NCBI GenBank assembly: GCA_900755895.1
Contig: CAAEIG010000154.1
Coordinates: forward strand, 1-61,907
Direction: 5' to 3'
Origin: Clostridia bacterium
GTDB lineage: Bacteria; Bacillota; Clostridia; Oscillospirales; Acutalibacteraceae
DNA: 61,907 nucleotides
Notes under the pieces: model-generated
The model's database searches: none
What the model was told of the DNA's origin: nothing
The model's input: only the letters and a program-made list of their open reading frames with translations
Shown here: in pieces, positions 59,877 to 61,907 of the stretch
How positions within the stretch are numbered: the stretch's first letter is position 1
Layout of the letters: each line of letters starts with the position of its first letter
Translations under genes and position numbers: made by a program

Positions 59877-60719
59877 TCACTCCTCCTTGGGCACGCTCTG
59901 ATTAAATTTATCAAGAGCCAAAGCTGCTGCCACGCCCACCACCAGGCAGATCACATTGGCCACAGCCACACCCACACCGGCAGTAAAGCTGCCAAAGGGG
60001 ATGATCACCAAAGTTGCCGCAATCACAATGCCCACAATCGCGTGGAAAGCATAGTTGTAGAAGTGAGTGAACAGAGCGTTGATGGCCTTGGCAAGGCACA
60101 GCACCGTCACCACGGCGCCGATGCCAGCGGGAACCAAAACGCTGAAATTCAGGCTGCCGATGCCGTCCACCAGGGGAGTATACAGGCCCAGAGGCATCAA
60201 CAGAGTGGAAAAGCTCATACCGGGTGCGATGACGCTCAGCGCCATGCAGAAGCCGCAGAACAAGTACCAGCCAAAACCAGGTACGATACTCACCGAGAGC
60301 ATGTTCAAGGAGAGCAGCAAGCCCAGCAGGATGACAAAGGCAGCGCCCATGGAGATCCAGCTACCCCGAGTACGGCCCTGTTCTCCAGCCTCCCGCAGAA
60401 GGGAGGGCAGCATGCCGCCAATGAGACCCACAAACAGGCACACCGACTGATCCGGGTACTTCTCCAAGAAGAAGGCCAGCACTTTGGCCACACCCAGAAA
60501 TCCCAAAATCGCTCCCACAATCACCGGCAGCAGCTTGGGCACATGGGTTTTGAACTTGCGGAACGGGCTGGAAAGCAGCTCCATCACCGGCTTATAGATG
60601 CCGAACACCACGCACAGCACACCGCCGGAGATTCCCGGCAACACCGCGCCCACACCGATGAGCATACCTTGCAGCACTCGCAGTACCAGGCGCAGGGCAC
60701 CCGTATTCTTTTCTTTCAT
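59877..60719 (-). CDS. DUF368 polyprenyl-phosphate transporter (PopT-type)
   Basis: A 280-residue membrane protein with about eight to nine helices. Family landmarks: QGMLIGVGAVLPGISGGVLCVV near the N-terminus (PGISGG) repeated in inverted form as VIAPGMSFSTLLMPLGLYTPL. DUF368 proteins were identified as polyprenyl-phosphate transporters that return undecaprenyl phosphate across the membrane for cell-wall synthesis, alongside DedA-family proteins. The ATG 60719 has AAAGGGGA upstream; TTG 60722 directly before it is less likely. Confidence 0.88.
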   Translation of the reverse strand: MKEKNTGALRLVLRVLQGMLIGVGAVLPGISGGVLCVVFGIYKPVMELLSSPFRKFKTHVPKLLPVIVGAILGFLGVAKVLAFFLEKYPDQSVCLFVGLIGGMLPSLLREAGEQGRTRGSWISMGAAFVILLGLLLSLNMLSVSIVPGFGWYLFCGFCMALSVIAPGMSFSTLLMPLGLYTPLVDGIGSLNFSVLVPAGIGAVVTVLCLAKAINALFTHFYNYAFHAIVGIVIAATLVIIPFGSFTAGVGVAVANVICLVVGVAAALALDKFNQSVPKEE

Positions 60720-60772
60720 CAAAAATCCCCTTTCTCGTCTTGGGATGGCACGGCTCTGAGCCGTATCTGTTT

Positions 60773-60801
60773 ATTATAATGCAGATCCATTGGGTTTTCA
60801 A
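60773..60801 (-). promoter_or_regulatory. Sigma-A promoter of the DUF368 gene
   Basis: Minus-strand TTGAAA, a 17-bp spacer, then TATAAT. Confidence 0.85.
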
Positions 60802-60819
60802 CCGGAAAAAGAGCAGCCG

Positions 60820-60848
60820 TTGACAGTCCGTTGCCCCAGGCGTATAAT
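60820..60848 (+). promoter_or_regulatory. Sigma-A promoter of gluQ
   Basis: Consensus TTGACA, a 17-bp spacer, then TATAAT; divergent from the DUF368 promoter. Confidence 0.9.
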
Positions 60849-60878
60849 CGGAACAGATTTTTAGAAGGAGGGATCTCT

Positions 60879-61853
60879 ATGGCACAGGTAGTGGGACGTT
60901 TTGCCCCCACACCCAGCGGGTACCTCCACCTGGGAAACCTGTTCTGCTCCCTCATCGCCTGGTTGGCAGCCAAAAGCCAGGGGGGAACCATCATCCTGCG
61001 CAATGAGGATCTGGACGTGGACCGCTCCCGTCAGGAATACTTTCTCCAGGCCCAGCGGGATCTGGAATCCTTGGGCCTCTACTGGGACGAGGGCGGGGAG
61101 GCGTCCGGTCCCCACGGGCCATACGACCAGAGCAAGCGCTGGGCCTTCTACACTGTCCAGCTGCAAAAGCTGGAGACCCTGGGCCTGGTATACCCCTGTT
61201 TTTGTACCCGGGCCCAGCTCCACGCCGCCAGCGCTCCCCACGCCTCCGATGGGGAACCCATCTACGCCGGGACATGCCGTGGCCTGACTCCCTCCCAAAT
61301 CGAGGAGCGCGGGAAAACCCGTTCCCCTGCCCTGCGGCTGCAAGTGCCGGACCAGTCAGTGGCCTTCACCGATCTGCACTACGGTCCCCAAGAACAGTAC
61401 CTTCCCACAGGCAGCGGGGATTTCATCCTCCGCCGGTCCGATGGGGTCTTTGCCTATCAGCTGGCCGTGGTGGCCGACGACGGAGCCATGGGAGTCACCC
61501 AGGTGGTGCGGGGCCGGGACCTGCTCTCCTCCACACCCAAACAGATTCTCCTCTACCGACTGCTGGGATACCCCATGCCGGAATTTGGACACACACCTCT
61601 GGTGCTGGCCCACGATGGCAGGCGGCTCTCCAAGCGGGACGGGGATCAAAGCCTGGCCGGACTTACAGCCCGAGGCTTTTCCCCGGCGGACGTGGTGGGA
61701 GCCCTGGCCTATCTGGGCGGACTGCTGCCGGAGCCCATGGCTATCACCCCCCAGGAGCTTTTGCCCCTCTTTGCTTGGAGCAAGCTTCCACGAGAGGATA
61801 TTCGCATTCCGGAGACCTTATTCGAGAAACACCTTTTCCAGGGAATTTCCTAA
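60879..61853 (+). CDS. gluQ: Glutamyl-Q tRNA(Asp) synthetase
   Basis: A 324-residue paralogue of the GluRS catalytic domain that glutamylates the queuosine base of tRNA-Asp rather than a tRNA 3' end. The class I signature is RFAPTPSGYLHLGNLFCSLI (HLGN for HIGH) and the KMSKS equivalent is RLSKRDGDQSL. Zinc ligands are CFCTRAQL and the YAGTCRG Tyr/Cys. The anticodon-binding domain is absent, as expected. Start ATG with AGAAGGAGGG. The distal end has no clear terminator before the window ends. Confidence 0.93.
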   Translation: MAQVVGRFAPTPSGYLHLGNLFCSLIAWLAAKSQGGTIILRNEDLDVDRSRQEYFLQAQRDLESLGLYWDEGGEASGPHGPYDQSKRWAFYTVQLQKLETLGLVYPCFCTRAQLHAASAPHASDGEPIYAGTCRGLTPSQIEERGKTRSPALRLQVPDQSVAFTDLHYGPQEQYLPTGSGDFILRRSDGVFAYQLAVVADDGAMGVTQVVRGRDLLSSTPKQILLYRLLGYPMPEFGHTPLVLAHDGRRLSKRDGDQSLAGLTARGFSPADVVGALAYLGGLLPEPMAITPQELLPLFAWSKLPREDIRIPETLFEKHLFQGIS

Positions 61854-61856
61854 AGC

Positions 61857-61907
61857 CCAGCAAAAACGGCTCCACCCGCGAGGCGCGCCGCTTTTTGGCC
61901 GGCCCCG
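61857..61907. other. Window end, GC-rich, no gene
   Basis: After gluQ the last ~50 bases contain GGCGCGCC and GGCCGGCC palindromes and a loose AAAAACGGC ... GCCGCTTTTT inverted repeat that could be an incomplete terminator. No coding frame is supported. Confidence 0.4.

Noticed and set aside
61880..61903. Adjacent GGCGCGCC and GGCCGGCC at the right end, resembling cloning-site adapters.
   Set aside because: GGCGCGCC also occurs naturally in this genome (near 20765), and no vector sequence follows; GC-rich chance is enough.

Overview
The window is a chromosomal segment of a spore-forming, Gram-positive anaerobe of the class Clostridia. The GC-rich but low-GC-type gene set, with strong AGGAGG ribosome sites, frequent TTG and GTG starts, a thrS T-box, SpoIIR, AddAB, RNase Y, FakA-type DhaL protein, GluQRS and GH42/GH13_18 enzymes, points to a gut Oscillospiraceae-type organism (Flavonifractor/Oscillibacter relatives). 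This placement is inference from gene content; no rRNA or tRNA gene is present in the window to test it.

Layout. 1-4139 (minus): 5' end of addA, addB and spoIIR. 4259-7140 (plus): a heavy-metal permease and a two-component system. 7202-12620 (minus): an SdpI-like membrane protein, ispE, an Lrp / aminotransferase / DUF362-ferredoxin operon and a PHP histidinol-phosphatase. 12827-18388 (plus): the ACT + PFL pair, an MFS exporter behind a leader-peptide attenuator, a DUF2238 membrane protein and a carboxylesterase. 18512-20780 (minus): thrS with its T-box. 20827-31222 (plus): rny, an ANT(6)-like nucleotidyltransferase, ymdB, fakA-like, a small P-loop kinase, recG, then a cluster of five small, mutually related membrane proteins with a visible tandem duplication. 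31301-32938 (minus): a D,D-carboxypeptidase. 33130-37724 (plus): sbcD, sbcC and an MBL hydrolase. 37795-40773 (minus): a MurJ/SpoVB-type flippase and mutY. 40850-41825: an AT-rich islet with one small membrane gene. 41826-42746 (minus): an esterase. 42923-45423 (plus): a kinase-like protein with a GH13_18 phosphorylase. 45496-48437 (minus): a GH42 beta-galactosidase with a polysaccharide deacetylase. 48715-55056 (minus): the complete atpBEFHAGDC operon. 55469-58946 (minus): htrA, an ECF S component and malic enzyme. 59083-61853: a HAD phosphatase (plus), a DUF368 polyprenyl-phosphate transporter (minus) and gluQRS (plus).

Most genes are housekeeping. DNA repair is represented by AddAB, RecG, SbcCD and MutY; RNA turnover and translation by Rny, ThrS and GluQRS; the envelope by DacF-like, MurJ-like, DUF368/PopT, HtrA and IspE; energy by ATP synthase (the c subunit looks proton-type) and malic enzyme. 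Convergent genes are usually separated by strong two-way hairpin terminators, and many divergent gene pairs have readable sigma-A promoters.

The least explained parts are the paralogous small membrane-protein cluster at 29230-31222, the peptide-encoding leader in front of the MFS exporter (14567-14801), the roughly 300-nt AU-rich structured leader of rny, the kinase-like protein with a degenerate P-loop paired with GH13_18, and the AT-rich islet near 41 kb. The first ~35 bases look like low-quality contig-end sequence.
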